Shown: positions 34,157 through 44,498 of the stretch, in pieces
How positions within the stretch are numbered: position 1 is the stretch's first letter
Layout of the letters: each line of letters begins with the position of its first letter
From: Sclerotiophoma versabilis
Taxonomy: Eukaryota > Ascomycota > Dothideomycetes > Pleosporales > Didymellaceae
Direction: 5' to 3'
DNA length: 64,000 bases
NCBI GenBank assembly: GCA_012274445.1
Contig: JAAROD010000095.1
Span: 744,001-808,000, forward strand
Notes under the pieces: generated by a model
What the model saw: only the letters and a program-made list of their open reading frames with translations
Databases searched by the model: none
What the model was told of the DNA's origin: nothing
Program-made: the position numbers and the translations under genes

Positions 34157-36253
34157 ACTATGGCTGAGGCTCATGTTACATAGCGCTACGCACTCCACAC
34201 AGAGCCAAAAAGTAAACCTTAAGCTACAACCTCTAGCCAATCAACTATATGGTTATTGTGCTTGGTATGTACCCCTGTGATACCAGCAGTATAACTACCT
34301 TCAGATCGGTCTTTCGGCCCCAACTCTGCACCATAACCGTACAGTCCCAATCCTGCCCAACCATAAAAAGATATCCTTGGCCCCATGCAACCCCAGTAAT
34401 CATCTTAGAGCCTGCAATGCTGTCTGTAGTTGAGTATGCATCTTCTCGAAAATGTGAAAGGATTTCCAAATCTATAAAAGGGGAACCATGCTGTTCTCAT
34501 TATGAGAGTTGGTTTTTTCAGACTCCTTAACAAATTGTTACGCATGTGCAGATTTCCTTTCCTTACCGTTGTCCAGCTCAAGCTCGTAAAAAACTGGTGG
34601 CTTCATAGCTCGGTCGACCCATTAGTTCGAAAGGCGACCATGGTTGAGATGTTCTAATCTAAGCCGACTTAAAAATCAGGCTCTGTGTTATACGAAAAGC
34701 TGGACGGTGGTTAGCAGCAACCAGTCATGCTCAGAGTTTCTTCGCAATGCTGGAGAGTCAGTGGTGATGTACTGGTAGTCAAAATGGCGCTGAATGAATG
34801 CTTTGTACTTGCAGTCCTAATGGAAAGGATTAGAGTGGATACGAATGAACTCCAAGGCGGTATAAAAAGCATCATCAGCAGTTGATTTCTGCAAGAATCA
34901 TAGACAAGGCTTCTGTAGTCTACTCTCGTTCTAAAAAATACAGATACTGCTATTGTCAGGACTTCCCCAAAGGTAACGTGACGGGTGCTAGTAGGTTGGG
35001 ACACCTCAACCTACTAGAACCAAACACTCCGGCCTTAGTGAAAGCCTTCCTTTCACTCTGCTTCTCTTTCCTTTGTTCCTATAGTATAGCCTACTCCTAT
35101 AAGTAGGCACCGGCCTTATGCCTCTAGCAGCTCCTTGTCTGCTATTTTGTCACTTTACCTTAATCAACTCTGTTACCAGATCGCTGTCTTTTATGCATGT
35201 GAAGTCTGCCTTACAAGATTTCAGGAGATAGTCAATATGTGCCTACAGTCCTTCACAACTGGGTTTACCTACCTCGTAACACTCCTAGATTGGGTTCAAA
35301 ACTCTCTAAGCCCTATCTAGTCGAAGGGATTGCAGCAGCAGCGTCTGAGCTCTCCTGCAACATGTAAGACCGCCAAGAAATACGCAGTAGCTGAGGCACT
35401 ATGTGTCATCGAATCAACCTGGAAGTATCAAGTTACTTTGTTTGAATACGTTTTTAGATATTTGGATATAACCAACTTTACTCGTCCAGTCTTGCTGCGT
35501 CTCCCGCCTCTCCTCCGCAACCACGACACCATCCTTCCATATCATCGTCACTCCCCAATATTACAAAAACGCCCGTCAATGTAGTAGTAATTCGGATCTT
35601 CGTAATTCTCCCAGTCGCAAACTCCAAAACTTAACGCTTTGTCTACACCAACACCAAAATGTAAATGAAACAAGCGCATAGAAATGCTAAATAAAAAGGG
35701 TGACCAACCCCAAGCCCAAATGCGTGAAATGCCCTATGATGTATACAGTGATGCAAATGCAATGAAGTAGAGGACAGCCATAATATACAGAGGCGCCGTA
35801 TATGCGAGGGGTTGTGCGGGCCAAGACTGCGAAATGCCAAGATGCTAATGCTCAAGCGAAGATTCAATTTATCGGCGAACAGCGCAGATGCAGGTCGAGG
35901 TGAAGCGTTCATGACCCAATCTTGACGGATGTCTGTAATGCTGCACGCTGAGAAAGACACCTGCACTTCTTATGTCAGGGTAAACAGTCGCAACTGAATG
36001 GGCCACAGATCAGATGTCGCACAGAACCATCTGTGGGATCCAAACGTAGATGCGTCTTGCGTAAGATGCCCTCAAGAAGATGCTGTGCGGCTCGAAGAAG
36101 GGAAATGTCTATAATTACGTGCTTTCGCGGTGGTCGGTCTGGGGTATTGTCGGTCGTCGTAAGCAAATGTGGCCGCCAACGACGAAGGATCGCACTGAAG
36201 AACTATCCAGCAGTCCTTGGTGAGTTAGGAAGAAAAAAGAGCGCCCGGGGGTC
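34157..36253. other. 2.1-kb AT-rich convergent intergenic region
   Basis: Between the permease stop and the KRE6-like stop. It is AT-richer than its surroundings, contains only short domain-free frames and includes a compact cluster of perfect inverted repeats (34988-35118). This could be the trace of an old mobile element, but no terminal repeat pair or transposase remnant could be defined. Confidence 0.4.
34988..35118. repeat. Cluster of three perfect hairpins with 9-bp direct repeats
   Basis: Hairpin 1 (34988-35017): 11-bp arms CTAGTAGGTTG / CAACCTACTAG with an 8-nt loop. Hairpin 2 (35037-35057): 8-bp arms AGTGAAAG / CTTTCACT with a 5-nt loop. Hairpin 3 (35089-35108): 7-bp arms GCCTACT / AGTAGGC with a 6-nt loop. 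CCGGCCTTA occurs just before hairpin 2 and again just after hairpin 3. Hairpins 1 and 3 share the AGTAGG/CCTACT core. Confidence 0.75.
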
Positions 36254-38448
36254 TTATTTGCTGCAGTCGGACATGAAAGAATTCTTTGGCCAGTCGTAAC
36301 CTGTAGATTTCCTGCGTGTTCGTCAGTACAATGTAAACAGTCTACTACAGTGGCACGTACCAATCTGTGTGGTTGGCGTTTTCGTAAGCATCCGGGTGGT
36401 TCTTGATATAAGTTGTTGTCTCATATCCTTCTGGATCGCAAGTCATGATCTCTTCGCCCTCTGCCTGGTAAATGCGAATATAGTCGATACGCATGACGGC
36501 GGGTAGCATGGCCGCGATTTGTGCGAAGTCGATGGCTGCGAAACTGTTGGACATGCCGAAGTTGGCAATGATAGTCAAGGGTTCCTCCGGAATGACTCGA
36601 GTACCAACGTTGCCATTAGGACGTGTAGCGTCGGCCTTCATTGTCCAGGTCTTGTCATCACCCACGTACCAGGTGATGAAACCGTCGCCACCTCTCTTGT
36701 ACTCAAATGCGTACTTCTGGTACTGCTTGCCGTCGTACCAATCGGTATTCAAGTTGGTCAGACCGGAAATAGCCTGCTGATAGGGTCCACCCTTATACGC
36801 GTTCATCATTGTGATCGAGTTATCGTAGATCTCCAATTGTTCTGTCCGGTGTCAGTGAAACCCGATAGCTTAGATTGCAAATACTTACCATAGTCCGGCA
36901 TGTACCAGGTGTCGAAAGGCGCAGCTTGAAAAGACTGAGATACCACTCCCACAGCGTTGCTCTCACCGGGTCCTAGAAAATGGACTGAACCTTCCAAAGC
37001 ATCGATTTCAGGGGCGCTGCGAGACTTGCCAGGAGTAGGATGATCTTCACCTGAGCAAGTGCATGCTGGGAGCCTCATACCCGGGAGATAACTGAGACCA
37101 TCGTACGAACTCTGGTTTGGCGTAATACCAACGTCGCACTCGTCATGGTAACTGTATGGCCACAAGCCTTCAGTCGAGCCAAGGTAACCCGGACGAGCCA
37201 AGTTGCCCATAGTCCAGAAACCAGGCCAGAAACCGCTGATGTCGCCTCTGCCAGGTAACGAGATACTTGCCTCCAAGTGGCCGCCCTTGTAGCACAACTT
37301 GTTCCACGACTGGATCATACCAGATCGGTAGTTAAGACCGTGGTTTTTGAACAGGTCAAATTGGAGATTGAGGGTGCCGTTCTCCGTGAAAGCCGCATCG
37401 GGGTCATACCACTAGTTCAAGTCAGTACTGGTCTATGAATCCTAATGATCACGTCGCCTACCTCCAAATCCTGCGTAGCACCGTACCAGATGTCCACGGC
37501 CTGGAAGTATGGATCGTCTCCGTCGTAGAAAGTGCGTCCGTCGGTGTTGAACTCATCGGAGAAAACCAGGTTCTGTGTTGAGCCATCATACGACTTGCGT
37601 GTCATGACAGATTTCGGTGTGTCTGGATCGATCAGGCCCTTTCGCAGATTGGTCAGAAGCGGCTCGTGCTCTTTGCCCTTGATACAGAGAGGATTGTTTG
37701 TGCAAGGGCCGACTTCCTTCTCTGTTAGCTTGTCGACAAACGTACTGCAGATTTATTAGCAACTGTGAAACATGGGCACTGACGTCAAAGGCTGGACATA
37801 CAGAATAGGATATCCAATGAACAAGAAAAGCAGACCAAGCATCATGATTCCGAGGCCTCCCAGGTTGATCATTCCTCTTCTTGTGAAGATGTCGCAGTCG
37901 CGCTTATCTTTCTCACCCGGTTCGGGGTTGTGCAAGGCGTCATCGGCTTCGACGTCTTCGGGGAACAGTAACAACCCTGCGGATGGATGGATGTTGAACT
38001 TCTCCGACACTGTCTGCGTGTTCAGGTCTTCTTCGCTGCCTGCTCGCGACGGTGCTCTGGAGTCGTCAAAGGGCGAGGCAAATGGTCCTCTCGCCGAGAA
38101 GTCTGACTCCCAACTTGTGCGCCGCGAAGACACGATGGAAGGTGAGCGCAGCGGCGACTCGTCTCTGAAGGGCTTCGCCTTGGATTTCCGCGGTGGGAGC
38201 AGAAGATCCCCAGACTCAGCAAGGCCGACATTGGAGTAGATGTTGGGTGCTTGAGTTGCCGATCGAAGGCCAGGGCTCGGTGCGGTGCCAGGTCGAAGAG
38301 GTGTGGTTAGAGATCGCGCAGAATTGTTCCGTGCTGTGCTTGGTCGTGCTTGGGGCGGCGAGTTGTCGTCTGTTATTATGTCGTGCGAGCCAGAGTTAAG
38401 GCGCAGATGCGGCGGGTTCTCTCCTCGAGGGGACAGCGGCGCCGACAT
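36254..38448 (-). CDS. KRE6/SKN1-like beta-glucan synthesis protein (GH16 fold)
   Basis: Five exons on the minus strand, 37802-38448, 37462-37744, 36889-37411, 36361-36841 and 36254-36311, with introns of 57, 50, 47 and 49 nt, giving 663 aa. A type II membrane protein needed for beta-1,6-glucan of the cell wall. The N-terminal 180 residues are Ser/Pro/Arg-rich cytosolic tail. A single membrane helix lies at about 196-216 (LGIMMLGLLFLFIGYPIL). The luminal GH16-like domain follows with DLEWYDPDA, NYRSGMIQSWNKLCYKGG, PGFWTMGNL, ITPNQSS and the catalytic-type EIDALEGS. The last exon encodes only 18 full codons after a split Trp and ends MSDCSK. Retained catalytic acids suggest transglycosylase activity, though the family's enzymatic role is debated. 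Confidence 0.93.
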
Positions 38449-40547
38449 AGTCAAGGAGCGTATACGGTGATGGTGCTAACGATCGTGTCCTGTAGCTGCT
38501 GTAGGGGTCCAAGAAAGGGCGAGCTTCGGCAGTGAAAGAGTGTTGTCGGCGATGTGCGCGGCATGCAACTAGAACGCCCAAGAAGGGAACAACGTGCGTA
38601 GCGTCCTGCAGGTGGGTGTCAGGCCAACAGCAACGCCAAAGTGCGCAATCGAAGCCTCGTGATGCGCAGTCCAAGAGGAAACAGGCAGCGGGCAGAAGGC
38701 TACTGGGTATCGCTACTGGTGAAGAGCAGAAGAGGGGACGCCGCGAGGAGCAAAAACGGAGCTGCAGGCGCACGGGGGGAGGTGTCTTGCTCCTGGTCTA
38801 AACGGGGGCGTCCAGGGTTGGCAGGTTAAGCCAGGTACCGCCAGGAACGACTTGGCACACTATGTCACTACTTGCAGAGGGTGCGTGAAGAAAGGCGCGG
38901 TGAGCACATGAATAGCATCGATGTCGAGTGGTGTGAAAGGCGAGCTCGAGATACATGCAAGGCAAATACTGCGAAGAAACACCGACGTGCAACACGAAGA
39001 GATGGCAAAGTTGGCACGGAAAGGAATCAAAATGCAGCCTGTGGCAAGCACAGCCTGAAGCTCAGGGACGAAGATCTCGAAGCTCGAACAAAGGAGCGGC
39101 CAATCACCCTTGAGAGCCTTCTAGCAGCGGCCAATCATATTTGACGGCCTCTAAGCAGCTTGACAAGGCGCTTGCAGGGGAGCGACGCTTTTCCCTACCA
39201 CTTGCGCACCCGCTATCCAAGCTCGGGCTGAATCTACTCGGCCAGAAGCTCAACCACAGCAGCCAATTCAACATGTTTCAACGTTCAATAGCTCTTCCTT
39301 GTGCCACAACTGTCACAGCCTGCCAATCGGCAGAGGAATTGCAAGCCCGGCTCATATTGCTATTATGCGCTGTCCCAGGGCCAGCCTCCCTGCCCCTTTC
39401 GAGGTGATCCACTCCCTGTTCTCGTCGAGTCGTCATGCGCCTGCACTCCTTGTTGCTGCTGAAACATCGGCACTCGCTCGTCACCCCCGTGTCTCTGCCT
39501 GTGAACCTGTCGCACAGGACAGAGAACAGCATCCCCAGCCGTGTTGCTGGAGAAAGAGGTGCGTGTGGCCTGGCTAGCGCTGCGATCTTCGATGTTGAGG
39601 GTGACGCGTCGCACCACATATAATGTCCCAGCACAAAAGCGTCACATCGTACCTGTAGACATGCGCAGCACTGCCACATTCTTAGTCAGGACATTGCGAG
39701 TGCAGTGTGATCCCAATCTCGCGTTCACGTTCGACATCCATATCGCTGTGCGGGAGCGGCTATCCAACGGGGATCACCGCTTCCAAGCACTCTACTGATC
39801 CTTCAAGCATCTGGTAAGATTGCGCGGCTGAATCCTGTGGTCGAGACTGCAAGACTCCTTGTCTTAACAATACAACGCCATTTATCAATAAGTGACGCAT
39901 ACAGAAGGTGAAGAATGTCGAAATCCACCAGAGAAAGGGGTGTCGAAACTTCGATGACAGCCGCAGCTGCATGGCACGGGAAGGACTGCGGGAAGGAGGG
40001 ACTTCTCAAGGCGCAATTCTGGAAGAATGATCAGCTGCCGCTAGTGCATGATTGGCTGCTTTCAAATACTGCTGCCAGCAAATGAGCGCTGTGTACCGGA
40101 GTTTTGGTGCGAGCAATGAAGCTGAGGGAGATTTGAATGGACGTGTTTGAAAAGGAATGAGGGTGGGGCGTACCTGAAGCTAAACGCAAGCGCACGAAAA
40201 TGACGTCGAGTTGAAGCTCTCTTGCATTGACACAAGTGATTCACGGTTGGACCATGGAGAAAGCGGCCAGCCGTGGATCGGGAACATTGCCTTCCAGCAC
40301 GTCCACATGACATGCCATCTTGGAGGCAGCCAGCAAAATCGCCATAAGCTCTGCCGGCTCGTTCACCAGCCCTGTGTATATCCAGCTCCATGGGAATCAC
40401 CAACAGAGGGTTTGTGAGCTTCACGGCTTCCTCTCAAAATTCTGTAAGAAGTTCACTGTATCTGCCAGAACACCGTACGATCTGTCTCTGTCTCAAAACC
40501 ATGTCATATCGTTCGAGATCATTTGCATTCTCGTCTCCTCTGGGTGT
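38449..40547. other. 2.1-kb intergenic region upstream of KRE6-like gene
   Basis: Holds the KRE6-like promoter and the 3' flank of the 220-aa protein gene. Two GCGGCCAATCA copies near 39084 and 39127 contain CCAAT-box cores about 640-680 bases from the KRE6-like start. Remaining frames are short and domain-free. Confidence 0.4.
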
Positions 40548-41257
40548 CTACGACTCCACACTCAATGCCTTTAATCCCACGATTTTCTTTCCCTCCTGAT
40601 CCACCGACACGACATAGTACTCTGCTCTTGTGCCCTCAAGATCCACTTTGAAGACCTTGACCTCGCCGTTACCAGCTTTTTTCACCGCGTTGAAAACATT
40701 CTTATACTGTGTCTCGAAGCCCTTCTCCTTGACCTCTTCGGCCTTATCCTTACCGAGCAGCTTCTTCAAACCACCTATCCTGCGTTAGCCATGCCTGGGA
40801 TCACACCTTCGATATGCGTACTCGCTGATACAGAGTCGCCGTCGAACTCCAGCGCAACAGGCTCAAACGGCTCATCCGCATCACTGACATAGTATTCCTC
40901 TATGCTTTCCAGCACCTTCGGTACCGCAGTGTTTACACTCTTTGTGCCGTATCCCTTCTTGCTCAAATCCTGCTGCTCAGCCGGCGCAACATCCTGGTTT
41001 GCTTTGTCAAGAAACGCGGCGTATTCGGCGTCAGAGGACATGGTGCGTGCAGGCGTGTATATGTTTGGGGGTGTGAACTGGCGTGGGGCTATTATGCCTG
41101 GGATATAAGAAATACCTGCTCGTGTGCGGTTTGGGGCGTTCGAAGAGGAGAGTTCGCGTGTAGCGCGTACGGCAGATGTGGTGTAAGATGCAGAAGTAGG
41201 TTTGTAAGGTTTGGACGATGGTAGAGCGAGTGCGACACGTTGTGAGAGCTTGTTCAT
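40548..41257 (-). CDS. Conserved-looking protein of unknown function, mitochondrial-type leader
   Basis: Two exons on the minus strand, 40822-41257 and 40548-40774, with a 47-nt intron (GTACGC, branch GCTAAC, GGATAG), giving 220 aa. I do not recognise the family. From the first ATG the first 70 residues are basic, Ser/Thr/Ala-rich and almost free of acids (MNKLSQRVALALPSSKPYKP), like a mitochondrial presequence. An internal ATG at 41041 (residue 73, MSSDAEYAAFLDKANQD) opens an acidic soluble domain that ends with FKVDLEGTRAEYYVVSVDQ and KIVGLKALSVES, probably a small alpha/beta fold. Both starts could be used, giving mitochondrial and cytosolic forms. Splicing uses the second AG after the branch site because the first lies only five bases from the branch adenine. 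Confidence 0.7.
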
Positions 41258-41752
41258 GGTTTCGCAACGGCCGATGACGCAAGGCAACTGAGGTGCATGT
41301 GCGAGGCGGGCGGGCAGGCGGTTACCCCACCAGCTGCTGAGACGGCGATTTTGGTAAAAGTCATGACCACAACGGTGACCACCGGAGACTGGCAAATAGT
41401 TTCAAGCTTGATAGAGGTCATTCTGAATACTGATTGGAAATTAAATAAATACAAAGTCCGACTCGCAACATCACTCCTGATGATCATACAAGCATGCAGC
41501 TAGATGAGGGTATTTCCACCTGAACACCATCTAAAGGACCTCCGATCCCGACTATGAGAATCCATACTTGAAAGGAAAATGAGGGACAAGAATTATGTAC
41601 GGGATTCTATATTGGCGAGTTCGTGATCGAACGTCGACATCATGCTCTTCCACGACTTCTGGACACCAGGAATCTCGATACCAGATGGACATGTACTCGG
41701 AACGTGAACGAGCATTTGGAGGACTTGCAAAGGATTCATCAAACGGCTCTTA
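41258..41752. other. Intergenic, 3' flank of Cyc8/Ssn6
   Basis: 495 bases between two minus-strand genes: the promoter of the 220-aa protein gene and the 3' UTR region of the corepressor gene. Nothing else seen. Confidence 0.4.
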
Positions 41753-44498
41753 TTAAGACTTCTGCTCAGCGGGTGTGGCAGGGTGAGGAACCCCATTTGT
41801 GGGTGCGATGCGGGGGCTGTTACGCTCAGACTTCGTTCCGTTGGCCTTTGGCTCATCACCCTCATCATCGTAGTTCTCGTCAACATCTACATGACGAGCG
41901 GCTGGTTCATGATGTTCGGGACGAGGAGCTTCCTTCGCAGGCGCTGGTGTCTCCGACATGCGAGGGAGTGATGTTTGTGTTTGGGGTGCTCCGATCGGTG
42001 CCAGCGACGGCGGGTGATGAGCGGCTTCTGAAGGGTGGTAGCCGTCGTTTATGCGTCGGGCATCAGAAGCAACCTGAGGGCTCTGGCGCGGGATTTGTGG
42101 CGAGGAAACGTGGTGCGGAGGAGAAGGACGGCGGCTGTGGGGCTCTTCAAGCTTCTGGCGCTTCTCGTCGTTGCTCTGCAATTTAGGGCTTTCCTCCCAT
42201 TCCCTGTGACGTTTCGGCGGAGCAGTTGGTGGGCGGTCCTCACGGTCTCGTGCAGCTGCTTCAGCAGCAGCAAGAGCAGCCGCTGGTGCTGGTGCACCGC
42301 TAGCAATCCCACTGCTGGCGGAAGGATCAGCGTGGTGCTGAGCCTGGTATGGTCCCTGATATCCATTGCGCGGGGAGCCAGCGCGATTTTCAACAATGGG
42401 TCGTACCTCTGGCGCCGGGCTGCCTGGACGTCCATATGGTGGGAGAGGTCCAGGTGTCGTCTGGCCTGGGGGTCCAGCCAGTCCAGCAGGTGGTGGGGGT
42501 GGGGGCGGTGGGACACTGCCAGCGCCAGCGTGTGGGCCGTAGTTGGGGTTAGATATACGGGTTGGCTGAAGAGGCTGCTGAGGCTGCTGTGCCTGGTGAG
42601 GAGGAGGCTGCGGCTGTTGTGCCTGGGCTGGCTGAGGTGTGAGCTGCGGCGGCTGAGGATGGTATGGGCTGGGAGCCACATGATGCGTCTTTGGCGACGG
42701 TGACATGCCACGGCGCAGAGACCCTGGACCTGGAGGAGGACCAGCTGGACCAGACGGACCAGGACCGTTGGTGGGAGGTCGCGGAGGTTCACCGTAAGTC
42801 CTCGGGGGCTCTTGACGTGGGCTTACTGGACGCTGGGCAGCATGCTGAGTGGGTGGGCGGATACCCTCACGCTGCTCGTAGGGGTTAAGAGACTGAGGTG
42901 GCAAGCCTGGATCCCTAATTTGAGCTAGAGGACGATCCCAGCCAGCAGTTCCGAGAGCGGGTGGAGCAGGTCCCTGGGGCGGCTGCGCAGGCTGAGAACC
43001 CCACTGAGGAGCAGCAGGGCCATGGACAGAGGCAGGCTGGTAAGCTTGAGGATGAACGTCTTGAGGTACTGGAGCATTGCCCTGGTTGGGAGCGCCAGCT
43101 GATCCTTGGCCGTTCTGGAGAAGCTGCAGACGGGCCTTGATGTGAACGTTTGAAGGATCAAGATCGGCCGCACGCTGGTACGCGTCAAGTGCGTCGGCGG
43201 TCTGATTGTTGCAGGACTCATACAGAGTTCCAAGGTCGTACCAGACCTCCGAAATGTTGGGGTTTAGTCGGATAGCACGTGAGTAGGCGTCCAGCGCATC
43301 ACGGTACTGGTTGATCTGATAGTACAGCACACCGATACTACACCAGAACGTAGGGTTGCGCCCGTCGCGGTAGACGGCTTGCTGATAAGCCTCGTATGCC
43401 TTGGGGTACTTCTGCTGGGACATGTAGCATCGGCCGAGCAGATACCAGCTCTGTGCATCGGTTTGGTCTGAAGCCACTGACTTTTCCAGATACTCGATGG
43501 CCTGCTCTTGGCTCGCGTAGTTGGTGCTCTGCTGGTGGTGCAACCATCCCAGCTGTTGAAGGACCTTTGCATGATTGGGGTCGCGCTCAAGCACCCGACG
43601 GTAAGCGCCCTTGGCGGCTTCAAACTCTTTCTGCTGCTCGTAGACGTGACCGATCTGGAACCATATGTCCTCTTCCGTGAGAGGGCGAGGTGGATTGGTG
43701 ACGATGTACTTAAAGCACTGTTGCCTTGTTAGAGCTCGATCTGGAAATTTGGGTGCTCGTACTTACGTCCAAACTCTGGTTGAACTTCTGCTGTTGCTTG
43801 TAGATGATACCCAGGCGGAAGTAGATCTCATTTGCCTTCTCAAAGTTGGGCTCCATTCGCATAACCTGGGAGAAGGCCTCTTCGGCGTGCTCAAGGGAAC
43901 CATAGCGGTCGTAGAGAATACCAATGCCATACCAGAGCTTGGGTTCCTGCGCAGTTGTTAGTGGAATGTATCAGGATTGGGCTCATGAAAGACACACCTT
44001 TGGATCTGACAGGTGGTAGAGCGCTTGTTGGTAAGCAGAGTAAGCCTGCTGGAGGTCGTCCATCATGAGGTAGCAGTGACCAAGGCTGCCCCAAACGTCG
44101 CCATTGGCAGGGTCAACCTTAAGAATAGTGCGCAAATACTCTACTGCCTGCGGGAAGGCGTCCTTGGTACGCAAGATACACGCGATACCTTGCATGGCTG
44201 GCACAGACCATTGGTTGTACTTCAGCGCGAGCTGGTAGCACTCCATGGCGCTGTCGAAATCCTGCATCTGTTCCGATAGAGAACCTGGAGTCTGTTAGTC
44301 AATGTCTGTTACTGCGGTGCATGCCCACATACCCATCTGCGTCCAGACAGCCTCGGTCAATTGGCCCAGATACTGCGACGGCGTCTTGGGCTGGGTGACG
44401 TGAGGCGGGTGGCCATTGACCTGCGCATGCGCTGGGTGCGGCCCGCCATGGTGCGGCGGGATGCCTGCAGTCGGCGAGGGCTGCTGGTGGCTCGCCAT
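41753..44498 (-). CDS. TPR corepressor Cyc8/Ssn6
   Basis: Four exons on the minus strand, 44333-44498, 43998-44284, 43767-43946 and 41753-43717, with introns of 48, 51 and 49 nt, giving 865 aa. General transcriptional corepressor that works with Tup1 in the nucleus, including glucose repression. After a Pro/His-rich leader, residues about 45-400 contain roughly ten tetratricopeptide repeats. Examples are WGSLGHCYLMMDDLQQAYSA, LWYGIGILYDRYGSLEHAEE, IWFQIGHVYEQQKEFEAAKG and VWYDLGTLYESCNNQTADAL. The C-terminal half is Pro/Gln/Ala-rich disorder with charged patches (PPKRHREWEESPK) and no domain. Repeat number and order match yeast Cyc8 and Aspergillus SsnF. Long open frames on the opposite strand (for example 42035-42703) are composition shadows. 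Confidence 0.95.

Noticed and set aside
37375..37412. Apparent one-base frameshift in the KRE6/SKN1-like gene after exon 2
   Set aside because: It came from misreading one base at a row boundary. With positions checked against the stop codon of the overlapping frame, exon 3 starts at 37411 and the full model is in frame (664 codons).
42035..42703. 222-codon plus-strand frame opposite Cyc8/Ssn6
   Set aside because: Antisense to the Pro/Gln-rich C-terminal half of the corepressor; biased codons open the opposite frame. No domain.
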